From positions 124,001 through 188,000 of the IMG/VR virus record IMGVR_UViG_3300017963_000003: 64,000 bases of DNA; one strand, 5' to 3'. This DNA comes from a virus. Shown here one piece after another: positions 32,277-39,877 of this stretch (position 1 is its first letter; every line of letters begins with the position of its first letter). The notes below the pieces were generated by a model that was given only the letters and a program-made list of their open reading frames with translations, was not told the origin of the DNA and ran no database searches. A program made the position numbers and the translations under genes.

Positions 32277-33164
32277 TCAGATCTCCTCAGCCGTGGCACC
32301 CATCCGACGTGCATGAGAAGTTACCTTCTTGTCGTACTGCGGGGAATGCCTCCCTGGCCAGTACGCCCACGGTCGATCCGTACTGTGCCACCTCTCGCGA
32401 TCCGCCATGTGCTTGACCTGCCAGTAGAAACCCTCCCAGGTCAGCAGATCCTCACGCGACCCCTCCACCCTGGCGTCCTTGCAGTCCGCCAGGTAGTAGA
32501 TATCGAGGGTCTGCAAGAGTCCAAGATCGAACGCACGGAAGTTCGCCTGGAGCTTTGGATCAGCCAACGCCTTCACCACGTCTTTGTAGGTGTGCGAGAT
32601 GGTCAGCTTCGAAGACTTGAGGATCGGCTTACCGCTCTTGGACGTGAGCCGATAGGCGGCCTGCCGAGGATGGAGACCAAACGCACACAGATCGAACGCT
32701 GACTCGTTGGCCATAGTGCCGAAGACACCCCACGGGTTGGTGCGCATCTTCTGCTTCTCTCGATCCCACGTAGCGTTGACGATGTGGAAAGCAACCTTAC
32801 TCGACAGCTCGCGCGCCTCTTCCCCAACGTAGGGTAGCCCACAGAAGTAGTACGGGCGGTTTCCTCTGGCGGTCTTCCACTTCCAGATGCCGTCGGCCAT
32901 CCTGCCTATCAGGCGCAGTTGATCCTTCGACGGGAACTCCGGGACCGTCGGCTCCGCACAAACCGGGAAAGGGTCGGGAACCTCCAAACCTGCCCACTCG
33001 TCGAGAGTGCGACGTTCCTCTGGAGTCTCGGTAGTCGACTCGACGATCTTCTCGGGTGTACTCGTGGTATGGGACTCTTGAGGTCCGGAACTAGCCGCAG
33101 CAGCTACGAGAGCCACAAGCAGCATGATACCAAAAATCAAAGTTATTTCAGTTGCTTGACGCAT
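32277..33164 (-). CDS. Membrane-anchored lytic transglycosylase-like protein
   Basis: 295 residues; start ATG 33164 chosen by GGAGGTG upstream. Residues about 7-25 (ITLIFGIMLLVALVAAAA) are an N-terminal membrane anchor or signal. A lysozyme-like fold of the soluble lytic transglycosylase type is suggested by the catalytic Glu in ANESAFD (E154) and the later GLLQ motif (215-218). Such enzymes cut peptidoglycan glycan strands during DNA entry or lysis. The match is by motif; cysteines (C69, C108, C160, C228) suggest disulfides outside the cytoplasm. Confidence 0.65.
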   Translation of the reverse strand: MRQATEITLIFGIMLLVALVAAAASSGPQESHTTSTPEKIVESTTETPEERRTLDEWAGLEVPDPFPVCAEPTVPEFPSKDQLRLIGRMADGIWKWKTARGNRPYYFCGLPYVGEEARELSSKVAFHIVNATWDREKQKMRTNPWGVFGTMANESAFDLCAFGLHPRQAAYRLTSKSGKPILKSSKLTISHTYKDVVKALADPKLQANFRAFDLGLLQTLDIYYLADCKDARVEGSREDLLTWEGFYWQVKHMADRERWHSTDRPWAYWPGRHSPQYDKKVTSHARRMGATAEEI

Positions 33165-33196
33165 GAAAACACCTCCATCCTCATAAACGAGTAACC

Positions 33197-33228
33197 ATCC
33201 TACAGGACAGAACCGTAGGAATCCTAAA
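33197..33228 (-). promoter_or_regulatory. Candidate late promoter L2
   Basis: TTTAGGATTCC (33228-33218), 13 bases, TGTAGGAT (33204-33197), about 30 bases before the ribosome site of the transglycosylase gene. Confidence 0.45.
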
Positions 33229-33265
33229 GCTGGGATCTCCCCAATATAGGCGCAATGGCTCCGTA

Positions 33266-33901
33266 CTACCCAAAGAACTGTTCGTACTGGTCCTCGTACA
33301 ACGCCGGCATCTTCTCGTAGAACTTCTGTAGTACCTGCAACATGACGCCCCGGATGATGGGGTGCGCCGGAGTGTCGCAGCGCATCTTGAAGATGTGCCT
33401 CCACTCTCTGAGGTTGGCGCCGATGACGATCTCCGACTTGAGCCCGATAGGCAGCACCGACCGTGCGTGTTCGGACTTCACGCCAAAGCTGAGAAGCGCA
33501 AGGTAGTCCTTCTCGGCCCGCTCCATCATGGACTCCCAGACCCCCTGGTGCACTTCGGGGATTCCGGGCTGCCTGATGACCGTGATCTCACCCCCGAACT
33601 TCCCCTTGCCGTAGTTGCAATACCGCGTGCTCTCCTGGGCGAAGCTTGCCAGACGGTGCCGCACCAGCTCATGAGTCAGCCCCCGGTCGGCAATGATGCG
33701 TGCCGTGGCGTAGCCAAACTCCAGCATCGCATGGTGCCCAAGATCGCAGATCATGCGCACGAACTTGTCCGCAGACTCCTCAGTGATCCGGTCTTCTGAC
33801 TTGTAGCAAGTGCGGCCAGCGGCCTCGATACACTGCTCAGGAGTCTTGCCGTCCTCGGCTTCGAAGAAGGTCACCTCTACCGAAGGGTTCACGATTTGCA
33901 T
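33266..33901 (-). CDS. thyX: Flavin-dependent thymidylate synthase ThyX
   Basis: 211 residues, in the normal ThyX range. The signature RHRxxSxxxxSxR is exact: RHRLASFAQESTR at 81-93. Upstream is the conserved GHHAMLEFGYATARI segment. ThyX makes dTMP from dUMP using FAD, NADPH and methylene-tetrahydrofolate, without dihydrofolate release; phages use it to feed DNA replication. ATG 33901 overlaps the end of the methyltransferase gene by 13 bases, suggesting translational coupling. Residues for flavin and dUMP binding appear intact. Confidence 0.97.
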   Translation of the reverse strand: MQIVNPSVEVTFFEAEDGKTPEQCIEAAGRTCYKSEDRITEESADKFVRMICDLGHHAMLEFGYATARIIADRGLTHELVRHRLASFAQESTRYCNYGKGKFGGEITVIRQPGIPEVHQGVWESMMERAEKDYLALLSFGVKSEHARSVLPIGLKSEIVIGANLREWRHIFKMRCDTPAHPIIRGVMLQVLQKFYEKMPALYEDQYEQFFG

Positions 33902-34611
33902 GAGCACTCCTTGTCCAGCTGAAGAGCAACGTCGATGCCGTGTCCGAACTCCTCCACCACAGTCTGGACGTTGCGTTTCTTGACCGACGTGTTGTCGACC
34001 CAATAGAACCGGGTGCCCAGACCCTTGAGCTGCTCCCCTAGCCAGAAGAAGCAGGCGTACTCGGTGTAGTCGGTCCCGATGCCGTCGAAAGAGATACGAC
34101 GGACAAACGTCGCGATCTCGTGAGGGGGTCGGTTGCGCCAGAGATGCATTCGCTTCTCCGACCCTACCACCTGGAGACGCAACAGGAAGACCATGACTCC
34201 CCAAGGGTCCAGCAACTCCAGGCTCTTCGTGATGAAGCTCTCGGCAACCGAAAACGGTGGGTTGGTCGCGATGAGGTCGAACTTCCCCCGAGAGTTAGAG
34301 AACGGCGCCAACTCCTCATCCGTGAGTGTCATGAAGTCCCTGCCATACCAGAGCAGAGGGAGCTTTCCGGTCTCGCCCTCACCGGACAACTCCACACCGA
34401 GAGCTTGCTTGAACGGATGCTGCTCCACAGCGGAATGCAGGAACGGCGCTCCTCCCCCGCAACCGGGTTCGAGAACGTACATGGGTGGATTGTGCCCCGT
34501 GCAGCTGCGCGCAGCTTCAGACATCGCCAAGGCGCGCTTCACGGCCCAGTCAGAGTACAGCTTCGGGGTGGGGTAGTGGTCGCGACCACCACGCGCAGGG
34601 TTCTGTGCCAT
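33889..34611 (-). CDS. N6-adenine DNA methyltransferase
   Basis: 240 residues. Motif I VLEPGCGGG (46-54) binds S-adenosylmethionine, and motif IV NPPF (117-120) is the catalytic site for exocyclic amino groups, so adenine-N6 is the likely target. DHYPTPKLYSDW at the N-terminus is the usual motif X-like start. No restriction gene is adjacent, so it is an orphan enzyme, probably protecting phage DNA or marking it. The recognition sequence cannot be read from the protein. The ribosome site is CAGGAGG. Confidence 0.9.
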   Translation of the reverse strand: MAQNPARGGRDHYPTPKLYSDWAVKRALAMSEAARSCTGHNPPMYVLEPGCGGGAPFLHSAVEQHPFKQALGVELSGEGETGKLPLLWYGRDFMTLTDEELAPFSNSRGKFDLIATNPPFSVAESFITKSLELLDPWGVMVFLLRLQVVGSEKRMHLWRNRPPHEIATFVRRISFDGIGTDYTEYACFFWLGEQLKGLGTRFYWVDNTSVKKRNVQTVVEEFGHGIDVALQLDKECSCKS

Positions 34612-34653
34612 AGTTTCAACCTCCTGCTCTTAATATACAAGAAAAGGTAGGAG

Positions 34654-34772
34654 TCATCGGTACCAAGGAAGGGTTCACCGCAACGTACGGAGGGCAGTCC
34701 GTTGAGGGCCAGACCGGATGACTAGGCCGGTCCTTTGGAATGGCAGGGTGAACCCCTCCTTGGTACCGATGA
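34654..34772 (-). ncRNA. Structured RNA element or three-way hairpin
   Basis: Arms 34654-34679 and 34747-34772 pair over 26 bases with one mismatch. The 67-base interior holds two further hairpins, ACGGA...TCCGT and GACCGG...CCGGTC, giving a three-way junction. It lies between the lipoprotein stop and the methyltransferase start. It could be an RNase III site, an attenuator or a stable small RNA. A run of T is missing directly after the stem, so it is not a standard terminator. Confidence 0.6.
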
Positions 34773-34780
34773 TTAGAGAC

Positions 34781-35389
34781 CTACTCGCAGTAGTCGTCGC
34801 CGGGAGCCTGCACGCACGCGTCCTCGCCACACGGAGAAAAATCAAGAGAGTAGAAGCACTCTCCGGGTGTCCCCGTGTAGGAGCCTGAAACATCACAAAG
34901 CCCCTCCTCGGCGTAAGTCACCAGGGTATCCGGACCCATTGTGCCCTCCCATTCTGTACCTTGGGCGCAGAAATCATCCGGGGGATCATCGCAGACTACC
35001 TCATCGCACGGAGTCTCCTTACAATAAGCGTCGGTGTCTTCCAGAGGTACGCACTCGAAACCACAGTCCAAGATGTCGAACTCGTACGTGCACTGACCGT
35101 CCGAACACACGGCGTCTCCGGTGTAGTGGATCAAGGTCTCGCTACCCTCGCACACATCAAGTGGAGGGTCCAGACAGTCCTCGATACTCGAACACGACTG
35201 GTCGTCTTCAGTGCCGGTGTCGTCGTCGGTATCGGCACCCCCGTCACCGTCAACCCCTCCGTCGCCGTCATCTGTATCGTCGGTGTCGTCGACGTCATCC
35301 GTATCGTCGAAACCGTCGCCGGAACCACCGACCTTTTCCGCGCACGCACCAGTGCACAAAAGAATCAAGAACAGAAACAAAACTCGCAT
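34781..35389 (-). CDS. Cys-rich, Asp-rich lipoprotein
   Basis: 202 residues. A signal peptide MRVLFLFLILLCTGAC ends in a lipobox-like TGAC, so the mature protein should be lipid-anchored at C16. A DD/DT/DG-rich linker (about 25-62) resembles calcium-binding low-complexity stretches. The rest has about 18 cysteines in repeated CxxxxDxC-type units (PPLDVCEG, PPDDFCAQ). This style is common in lipoproteins of Myxococcota and related bacteria, suggesting acquisition from such a host. It may modify the host surface, for example by excluding other phages (inference). Confidence 0.75.
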   Translation of the reverse strand: MRVLFLFLILLCTGACAEKVGGSGDGFDDTDDVDDTDDTDDGDGGVDGDGGADTDDDTGTEDDQSCSSIEDCLDPPLDVCEGSETLIHYTGDAVCSDGQCTYEFDILDCGFECVPLEDTDAYCKETPCDEVVCDDPPDDFCAQGTEWEGTMGPDTLVTYAEEGLCDVSGSYTGTPGECFYSLDFSPCGEDACVQAPGDDYCE

Positions 35390-35433
35390 AGCTTACCCTC
35401 CGTTGTTAGAGCCAGGCGTCAACTGACTCTCAA

Positions 35434-35462
35434 TATATACCACAGCCTCCCCCAGCTGTCAA
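35434..35462 (-). promoter_or_regulatory. Promoter of the lipoprotein gene
   Basis: TTGACA (35462-35457), 17 bases, TATATA (35439-35434), overlapping the end of the upstream gene. The lipoprotein can therefore be expressed independently. Confidence 0.75.
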
Positions 35463-35872
35463 CCCTCTTCTTCCCAGAAGAACTCCGAAACATCCGGCCT
35501 GGCGATGGAAGTGACCACGTCCCGGTCCCCGACGGGTTCGGTGACGTCGGCACCAGGCTCCTCCACCGGAGGAGTGTAGTCGAGCGTACGAGGCGGCGCT
35601 GCCGGACCCTCCTCGAAGAGAACCCGGCTCGGTGTCGTTGCCGGCGTCCCCAGCTCCGAAGTCCCCGCCAGGGCAGCAGCGATCTCAGGCATCAAGGTAG
35701 CCTGGGCGTACTCCTGAGCGGTCTGTTCGGCAGCGGTGAGGTCGGACTCCGGGACCTCGGCCTCGAAGTACAATCCCACCTCGAAGACCTCCATGCGGAT
35801 CACCTGACCCTCGGCATTCGTGACCTTGACTCCGACTGCGATGTTACGCCCCACGGGCGGTGTATCTGACAT
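35459..35872 (-). CDS. Hypothetical protein, 137 aa
   Basis: Start ATG 35872 after AAAGGAGCCATCTG. N-terminal beta-strands (NIAVGVKVTNAEGQVIRMEV), a helix, then a Pro/Glu-rich tail. No recognised family. Confidence 0.65.
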   Translation of the reverse strand: MSDTPPVGRNIAVGVKVTNAEGQVIRMEVFEVGLYFEAEVPESDLTAAEQTAQEYAQATLMPEIAAALAGTSELGTPATTPSRVLFEEGPAAPPRTLDYTPPVEEPGADVTEPVGDRDVVTSIARPDVSEFFWEEEG

Positions 35873-36165
35873 CAGATGGCTCCTTTCTCGTCGCGGCCGA
35901 TCATATCACAAGCCTTGTGGATCTCCCTTAACTTCCGGAACTTGTCTTCGGAGTCCAGACATCCTCGACAACGCTGGGCCACCGGCATCCCCTTGAGGAC
36001 AGCCCGAACACGCAGGAGAACGTCGAACCTCAAACACTTTCCGAAGGTCTTACCCATGTTGGCAAAATACGGACACAGGTCCCGAGAAGGGGTCATGCAC
36101 ACCCTGTCCCCGCACTCTATCTCGAAGACAGAGAGAAGGTGCCTAGAGCTTCCCATCCATCTCAT
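35872..36165 (-). CDS. Cysteine-containing hypothetical protein, up to 97 aa
   Basis: The start is uncertain: ATG 36165 or ATG 36156, neither with a strong ribosome site. The protein holds six cysteines (ECGDRVC, DLCPYF, KCLRF, RCRGC) and basic segments; it may bind zinc or an iron-sulfur cluster. Its stop overlaps the next start. No recognised family. Confidence 0.5.
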   Translation of the reverse strand: MRWMGSSRHLLSVFEIECGDRVCMTPSRDLCPYFANMGKTFGKCLRFDVLLRVRAVLKGMPVAQRCRGCLDSEDKFRKLREIHKACDMIGRDEKGAI

Positions 36166-36361
36166 CCGCGAGGCGTTGCAGCTCAGCCTGTTCCTTGGCT
36201 GCCTTCTTCGCCGCTGCGGCCTCTTCGGCTGCCTGGTGCTTTTCGCGATCCCTGATGTTGTCCCTGCACTTCTGACACCGCGTCTTGCCGTCTGGGAGCC
36301 TCTCCAGGGTATACCAAGGGGCCTCCCTGTTGCAGGTATCGCAATGGTTATGACCCGACAT
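36143..36361 (-). CDS. Zinc-knuckle plus helical protein, 72 aa
   Basis: ATG 36361 follows CAGGAGGTAGGG; the longer frame is rejected. CDTC and CQKC (about 7-31) form a zinc knuckle; an Ala/Lys/Glu helix follows. Function unknown. Confidence 0.62.
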   Translation of the reverse strand: MSGHNHCDTCNREAPWYTLERLPDGKTRCQKCRDNIRDREKHQAAEEAAAAKKAAKEQAELQRLADEMDGKL

Positions 36362-36363
36362 CC

Positions 36364-36573
36364 CTACCTCCTGGGGGTCCTGAGGAAGCCTGAAGCCCCC
36401 CTGGACCCCAAAATGTTCGACACCACCCCCGGAGGGGGAGTACTGGTACTGTTGAAGGACGCGCCGATACGGTCGAGAGCGCGCCGCTGCAAAGAAGACT
36501 TCCAAGCTCGACCAATTATCACCCAACCTCCGATGAGGAGTCCCATGCCGAGAAACATCCCGAAAAGTGACAT
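36364..36573 (-). CDS. Small membrane protein, 69 aa
   Basis: Start ATG 36573 after GGAAGGGGGACTG, overlapping the previous stop (TGATG). Residues about 2-23 (SLFGMFLGMGLLIGGWVIIG) are one membrane span; a basic soluble tail follows. A holin or envelope role is possible but unproved. Confidence 0.6.
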   Translation of the reverse strand: MSLFGMFLGMGLLIGGWVIIGRAWKSSLQRRALDRIGASFNSTSTPPPGVVSNILGSRGASGFLRTPRR

Positions 36574-36935
36574 CAGTCCCCCTTCCACCGACTCGGAGCG
36601 AACTCGTGATCCCCAAGAGCACACAGCTGCTGCTGGATCTCATCCAGCTTCTCCCGCAGCATCACACGGGCAGACATGACAGCCTCTCCCGTAGTGGAGA
36701 AGCACTCGCTGTGGTTCTTCTGGACAACGATACCGCCCCCAGGACCCTTGTCCCCTACCAGCCGGGGGCGACCATCGGCGCTCGTACACTCCACGAAGAA
36801 GTACTCGTTGGTAGTTCCACGCCAGATGATCTCCGTGACCTTCCCCGCCAGGATCTGCATCGGAGGATCTTCAGGGAACACGCCGGTCTGGGCGAAGAAG
36901 ACGCGATCCCCCTCTCGGGCCTGTCCGGGTTCCAT
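36573..36935 (-). CDS. Hypothetical protein, 120 aa
   Basis: Begins MEPGQAREGDRVFFAQTGVF; a beta-rich N-terminal half (KVTEIIWRGTTNEYFFVECT) and a helical C-terminus. Coupled to its neighbours at both ends. No recognised family. Confidence 0.65.
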   Translation of the reverse strand: MEPGQAREGDRVFFAQTGVFPEDPPMQILAGKVTEIIWRGTTNEYFFVECTSADGRPRLVGDKGPGGGIVVQKNHSECFSTTGEAVMSARVMLREKLDEIQQQLCALGDHEFAPSRWKGD

Positions 36936-37168
36936 CAGTGAAACGCGTCTTTCTTGTTCGGAGGTACCGCTACCGTGGGTTCGGTGTGCTGCACAGGGAC
37001 CACCAGAGTGATCTCCTTGGTCTGCGGATTGAGGTTGATGACGGTTCCGGGATGTCGAGGTACACGCTCCCTGATCCCGGCTTCGATGTACTGCGCCAAC
37101 GCCTCAACCGCACTGGTGAAGTCCAAGACGTACACCGCCTGCTCCTGGGAGCCTTTCTTTATCTTCAC
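36935..37168 (-). CDS. Hypothetical protein, 77 aa (GTG start)
   Basis: GTG 37168 with GAGGAGACAGAC upstream is the likely start; the longer frame overlaps the zinc-finger gene. Short basic start (KIKKGSQEQAVYVLDF), a helix and two beta-strands (TVINLNPQTKEITLVVPV). No recognised family. Confidence 0.6.
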   Translation of the reverse strand: MKIKKGSQEQAVYVLDFTSAVEALAQYIEAGIRERVPRHPGTVINLNPQTKEITLVVPVQHTEPTVAVPPNKKDAFH

Positions 37169-37178
37169 GTCTGTCTCC

Positions 37179-37568
37179 TCAGAAGGGGATGTCTTCGTCG
37201 TCTCCGCCACCGGCACCACTACCGGGTCCGGGGTGGCCGCTGAGGGCGATCCAGTCTTCGTCGAGGAGTTTTCGTGTTCCTTTGCAAACAGGATATTTCG
37301 TACAACCCCAAAAAAGATCTCCCGAAACCCCATTAGATTTTACCTTCATGAGCGCATTGCACTTCGGACAGTGTACCTCTCGATGAGCCCCCTCGGGGAG
37401 AGAGGCGGGTGAACTGCCAGCGGCTGCCCTACGCTCTTTGCGATCCACGTAGAAGAGGATCAACCTGCCGTTGTCCATCGCGGTTCCAGTGATGTAGATG
37501 TCCCCCACTGAGTCCAACCACCCTTGGATTCTGCCCTGGTGCACCTCTGTGAAAACCACTACCTTCAT
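37179..37568 (-). CDS. Topoisomerase-type zinc-finger protein with SSB-like tail
   Basis: 129 residues. Residues about 68-99 form a C4 topoisomerase zinc finger (CPKC...WGCTKYPVC), which binds single-stranded DNA. The last ten residues, GGGDDEDIPF, match the acidic C-terminal tip of bacterial single-stranded DNA-binding proteins, the docking site for repair and replication enzymes. A Gly-rich linker joins the two. It may be a non-OB-fold SSB-like hub (inference). Confidence 0.7.
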   Translation of the reverse strand: MKVVVFTEVHQGRIQGWLDSVGDIYITGTAMDNGRLILFYVDRKERRAAAGSSPASLPEGAHREVHCPKCNALMKVKSNGVSGDLFWGCTKYPVCKGTRKLLDEDWIALSGHPGPGSGAGGGDDEDIPF

Positions 37569-37756
37569 GAACCTGCGATCTCCCTGTCGGGGATTCTCTG
37601 CTCACCCTCTTCGTACTCAGCCACCCACTCCCGTTGATAGATGTCGTAGACCATCCGAGGGGGAGCTGAGCCGTACCTCTTCTCGAACTTCGACCACGCC
37701 ACCTTGGCCGCCCTGGGCCTCTTGGGCGCACTGCTGAATGAAATCAACTTACCCAA
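37565..37756 (-). CDS. Hypothetical protein, 63 aa
   Basis: Starts MGKLISFSSAPKRPRAAKVA, basic, then an acidic half. Overlaps both neighbours by a few bases, including an ATGA with the zinc-finger gene. Function unknown. Confidence 0.6.
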   Translation of the reverse strand: MGKLISFSSAPKRPRAAKVAWSKFEKRYGSAPPRMVYDIYQREWVAEYEEGEQRIPDREIAGS

Positions 37757-38030
37757 CCTCTATGACTCCTGTATCGATGAAAACCGGCGTACCCTCACCG
37801 ACGTACGCGCCCGCTACGTTGTAGTCGAAGAACTCTTCGGCCATCTCGTAGGTCATGCCGTCCCTCTCCATGAGGATCTCGACGCACTTCTCCCGGCTGT
37901 ACGCTACCACCGGAGGTGCGCAGGCGCGGCAGGCGATCCCGATTATGGCCGCCTCGAACCCATCAGCCAGGCACGCCTCGGGGTTGATCTCCGAGATGTT
38001 CTCCCTGATTATCTCAACCGGGTCAGACAC
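37749..38030 (-). CDS. Hypothetical protein, 93 aa (GTG start)
   Basis: GTG 38030 is taken as start because GGAGGAGG lies six bases before it. Mixed alpha/beta protein with cysteines (IGIACRACAPPVV) and a helical segment (MTYEMAEEFFDYNVAG). No recognised family. Confidence 0.6.
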   Translation of the reverse strand: MSDPVEIIRENISEINPEACLADGFEAAIIGIACRACAPPVVAYSREKCVEILMERDGMTYEMAEEFFDYNVAGAYVGEGTPVFIDTGVIEVG

Positions 38031-38310
38031 AGACACCCTCCTCCCACATGTTGATCCGAAACACGGACTCCTCTTCCTCCGGGTCAACCTCTTCCTCGAC
38101 TTCGTCCTCGAACTCTTCGCGCTCCAATAGATGAGGAAACGACCAGATGTAGCAACCCGTGATCATGCAATGGTACTCGAACGTCGGAACCTCAGCCCCT
38201 TGAAGCATCGACAGCAGGGGACGACCGTAAGTGCCGCTGACAGAATAGATGTCGGGGATCACGCACTGTAGCTTATCCCGTATCATCTCCTTGCTCAGTA
38301 GAGGTCTCAT
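38023..38310 (-). CDS. Hypothetical protein, 95 aa
   Basis: ATG 38310 (MRPLLSKEMIRDKLQCVIPD) lies six bases after a -10-like TATATT and has no ribosome site, so it may be translated without a leader. Ends in an acidic tail with EEEVDPEEEE. Function unknown. Confidence 0.6.
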   Translation of the reverse strand: MRPLLSKEMIRDKLQCVIPDIYSVSGTYGRPLLSMLQGAEVPTFEYHCMITGCYIWSFPHLLEREEFEDEVEEEVDPEEEESVFRINMWEEGVCV

Positions 38311-38329
38311 GTTCTTAATATACAAGAAG

Positions 38330-38710
38330 CTAGGAGTTGCTCACTACGAGCTTGAGCGGGGGCTTCTTGTTCTTCTGGACAGCTTCCTCCAGTGTCATCA
38401 TGTTCGGCACACGCTGCGGCATGATGGCGGGCATCCTGGCGCTCCACCAGAAGTAGGTACCTCTGAGATTCCGCAACTTGCAGAACGCCCCATCCCGGAC
38501 CTGCACGACCAGCTCGCCGCCCTGGTGGAACACGAAGACCTCTCCGAGCACCCGGCCCTGCTCGTTCCCAACCATGTACTTCCCCGGCTTAGCGGGCATC
38601 TCCCGCTGCCAATGACCGTTGAGAAAGCACGCCCAGGCGTGGGGGATCGGGCTGTCCTTCTCGACGCCGTCCACGAGCATCTTGACTTCGAATTTACGGT
38701 TCTCGCTCAT
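38330..38710 (-). CDS. Hypothetical protein, 126 aa; near-match of a CRISPR spacer
   Basis: Start ATG 38710 after CGGAGGGCGAG. Beta-rich protein (GKYMVGNEQGRVLGEVFVFH, ELVVQVRDGAFCKL, RGTYFWW) with a Pro/Lys tail. Bases 38475-38512 match the spacer at 2295-2332 in 34 of 38 positions, keeping the reading QVRDGAFCKL. A homologue in another phage is therefore the likely target. No family recognised. Confidence 0.72.
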   Translation of the reverse strand: MSENRKFEVKMLVDGVEKDSPIPHAWACFLNGHWQREMPAKPGKYMVGNEQGRVLGEVFVFHQGGELVVQVRDGAFCKLRNLRGTYFWWSARMPAIMPQRVPNMMTLEEAVQKNKKPPLKLVVSNS

Positions 38711-38750
38711 CTCGCCCTCCGTTTCTGCCAGGTGTCGCCTGACTCTCTAA

Positions 38751-38779
38751 TATATACCACAGGTGGCTTCAGAAGTCAA
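38751..38779 (-). promoter_or_regulatory. Promoter before the 38.3-38.7 kb gene
   Basis: TTGACT (38779-38774), 17 bases, TATATA (38756-38751), overlapping the end of the upstream gene. Confidence 0.65.
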
Positions 38780-39167
38780 TCCTCTTCGAGCAAATCGCCT
38801 TGACGTACCCACGGAGGTCCTCCGTGAACCAGAAACTCAGAGGACGACACGTCGGAAAGGGGGCCTCGAAGGCGTTGCAGCCATGGAGGAGCCAGCTGTC
38901 ACGCAAGATGGCGTCGTCACCCACCGAGAAGGGTACGAGAGGTCGATGAGACCTCTCAGGTATCATCACCGACAGGGCATCCGGGCACACCTCGTTGGCG
39001 AGGTGCCTCAACGTCAAAGACTCCTCGGGGGAGGCCTCTCCGATAGCGACCACCACTCCGTCCCCCTCCCAGTGATTGTACCAAGCCCGAATGGTCATCA
39101 AAGATAGACGTACCTTGGATTCGAGAGGCATCGCCTGCCTCTCGATGAGCCGGTCCAGCGAAGGCAT
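38769..39167 (-). CDS. Truncated PAPS-reductase-like protein, 132 aa
   Basis: The segment RAWYNHWEGDGVVVAIGEAS then PEESLTLRHLANEVCPDALS has the shape of the N-terminal region of phage PAPS-reductase-family (PP-loop) proteins. The nucleotide-binding SGGKDS motif is replaced by GEASPEES, and the protein is about half the usual length. If the relationship is right, it is unlikely to be catalytic. Alternative: an unrelated alpha/beta protein. Confidence 0.4.
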   Translation of the reverse strand: MPSLDRLIERQAMPLESKVRLSLMTIRAWYNHWEGDGVVVAIGEASPEESLTLRHLANEVCPDALSVMIPERSHRPLVPFSVGDDAILRDSWLLHGCNAFEAPFPTCRPLSFWFTEDLRGYVKAICSKRIDF

Positions 39168-39180
39168 CGAAGCGAGACCC

Positions 39181-39711
39181 CTACCCTTCTTGACCGAACC
39201 AACGACCAGCTGAGATCAGCTCACTGTGCAGGTAACGGCCGAAGTGACCCATCGACTCCAGGTACCGCGCAAGATGCTCCTCCTCGGAAGCGGTCTGCTC
39301 GGCCGCCCATCCCGGCTCCCCTCCGGCAGACTCCTCGCCCGCATACTTCTGCTCTACCTCTCGGATGGCGTCACTGAGGGTAGAGAACGCGTACGAAAAC
39401 AAATCGTCCCACCACGCCGCGAAATCAGGAGGAACCACCGCGCCCCTGCGCCTCGCCGTCACGATCCTGTACGCCGGCTGAAGGGTCAGGTCGTCCACAA
39501 GACGCGTCAGCACAGCAGACTCTAAACCCTCGGGCATCATCTCCAGCTGCGCGTAGATGTTATCCAGAAGCTGGAGGGCCTCCTCGTCGGCGTCTGCATC
39601 GAGATCGGCGTCGGCCTGTCTACGCCTCACAGGAGAGGACTTCCCCACCGAGGCTGCGATGCGGTCCCAGGAACGCTCGCAGACGTTGAACTCTTCTCTA
39701 ATACGCTTCAT
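39181..39711 (-). CDS. Hypothetical helical protein, 176 aa
   Basis: Starts MKRIREEFNVCERSWDRIAA; an Asp/Ala-rich segment (ADADLDADADEEAL), then helices. Contains DRIAAS near the N-terminus, loosely like the RRIA motif of the genes upstream. Possibly a virion-associated protein. Confidence 0.6.
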   Translation of the reverse strand: MKRIREEFNVCERSWDRIAASVGKSSPVRRRQADADLDADADEEALQLLDNIYAQLEMMPEGLESAVLTRLVDDLTLQPAYRIVTARRRGAVVPPDFAAWWDDLFSYAFSTLSDAIREVEQKYAGEESAGGEPGWAAEQTASEEEHLARYLESMGHFGRYLHSELISAGRWFGQEG

Positions 39712-39877
39712 CGTCGATCTCCTTCAGAAGCAGCCAGTCGCAGAAGGACTGAAAGTCTTCATCGTCTCGTTGACGTTGTTCAGCCGTCATCCCTCGACGC
39801 TCGCGCTCGAAAACGTTCACGAGAGTCGAAGGGTGGTTGTAGTCCAGGTCCTCGGTATTAACGTCGTCCGGTCTCAT
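39698..39877 (-). CDS. Hypothetical small protein, 59 aa
   Basis: ATG 39877 with AGAGGTAGG upstream; stop overlaps the next gene by 14 bases, and the start overlaps the upstream stop as ATGA. Acidic and helical (MRPDDVNTEDLDYNHPSTLV and following). The tight fit between neighbours supports it. Confidence 0.6.
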   Translation of the reverse strand: MRPDDVNTEDLDYNHPSTLVNVFERERRGMTAEQRQRDDEDFQSFCDWLLLKEIDDEAY

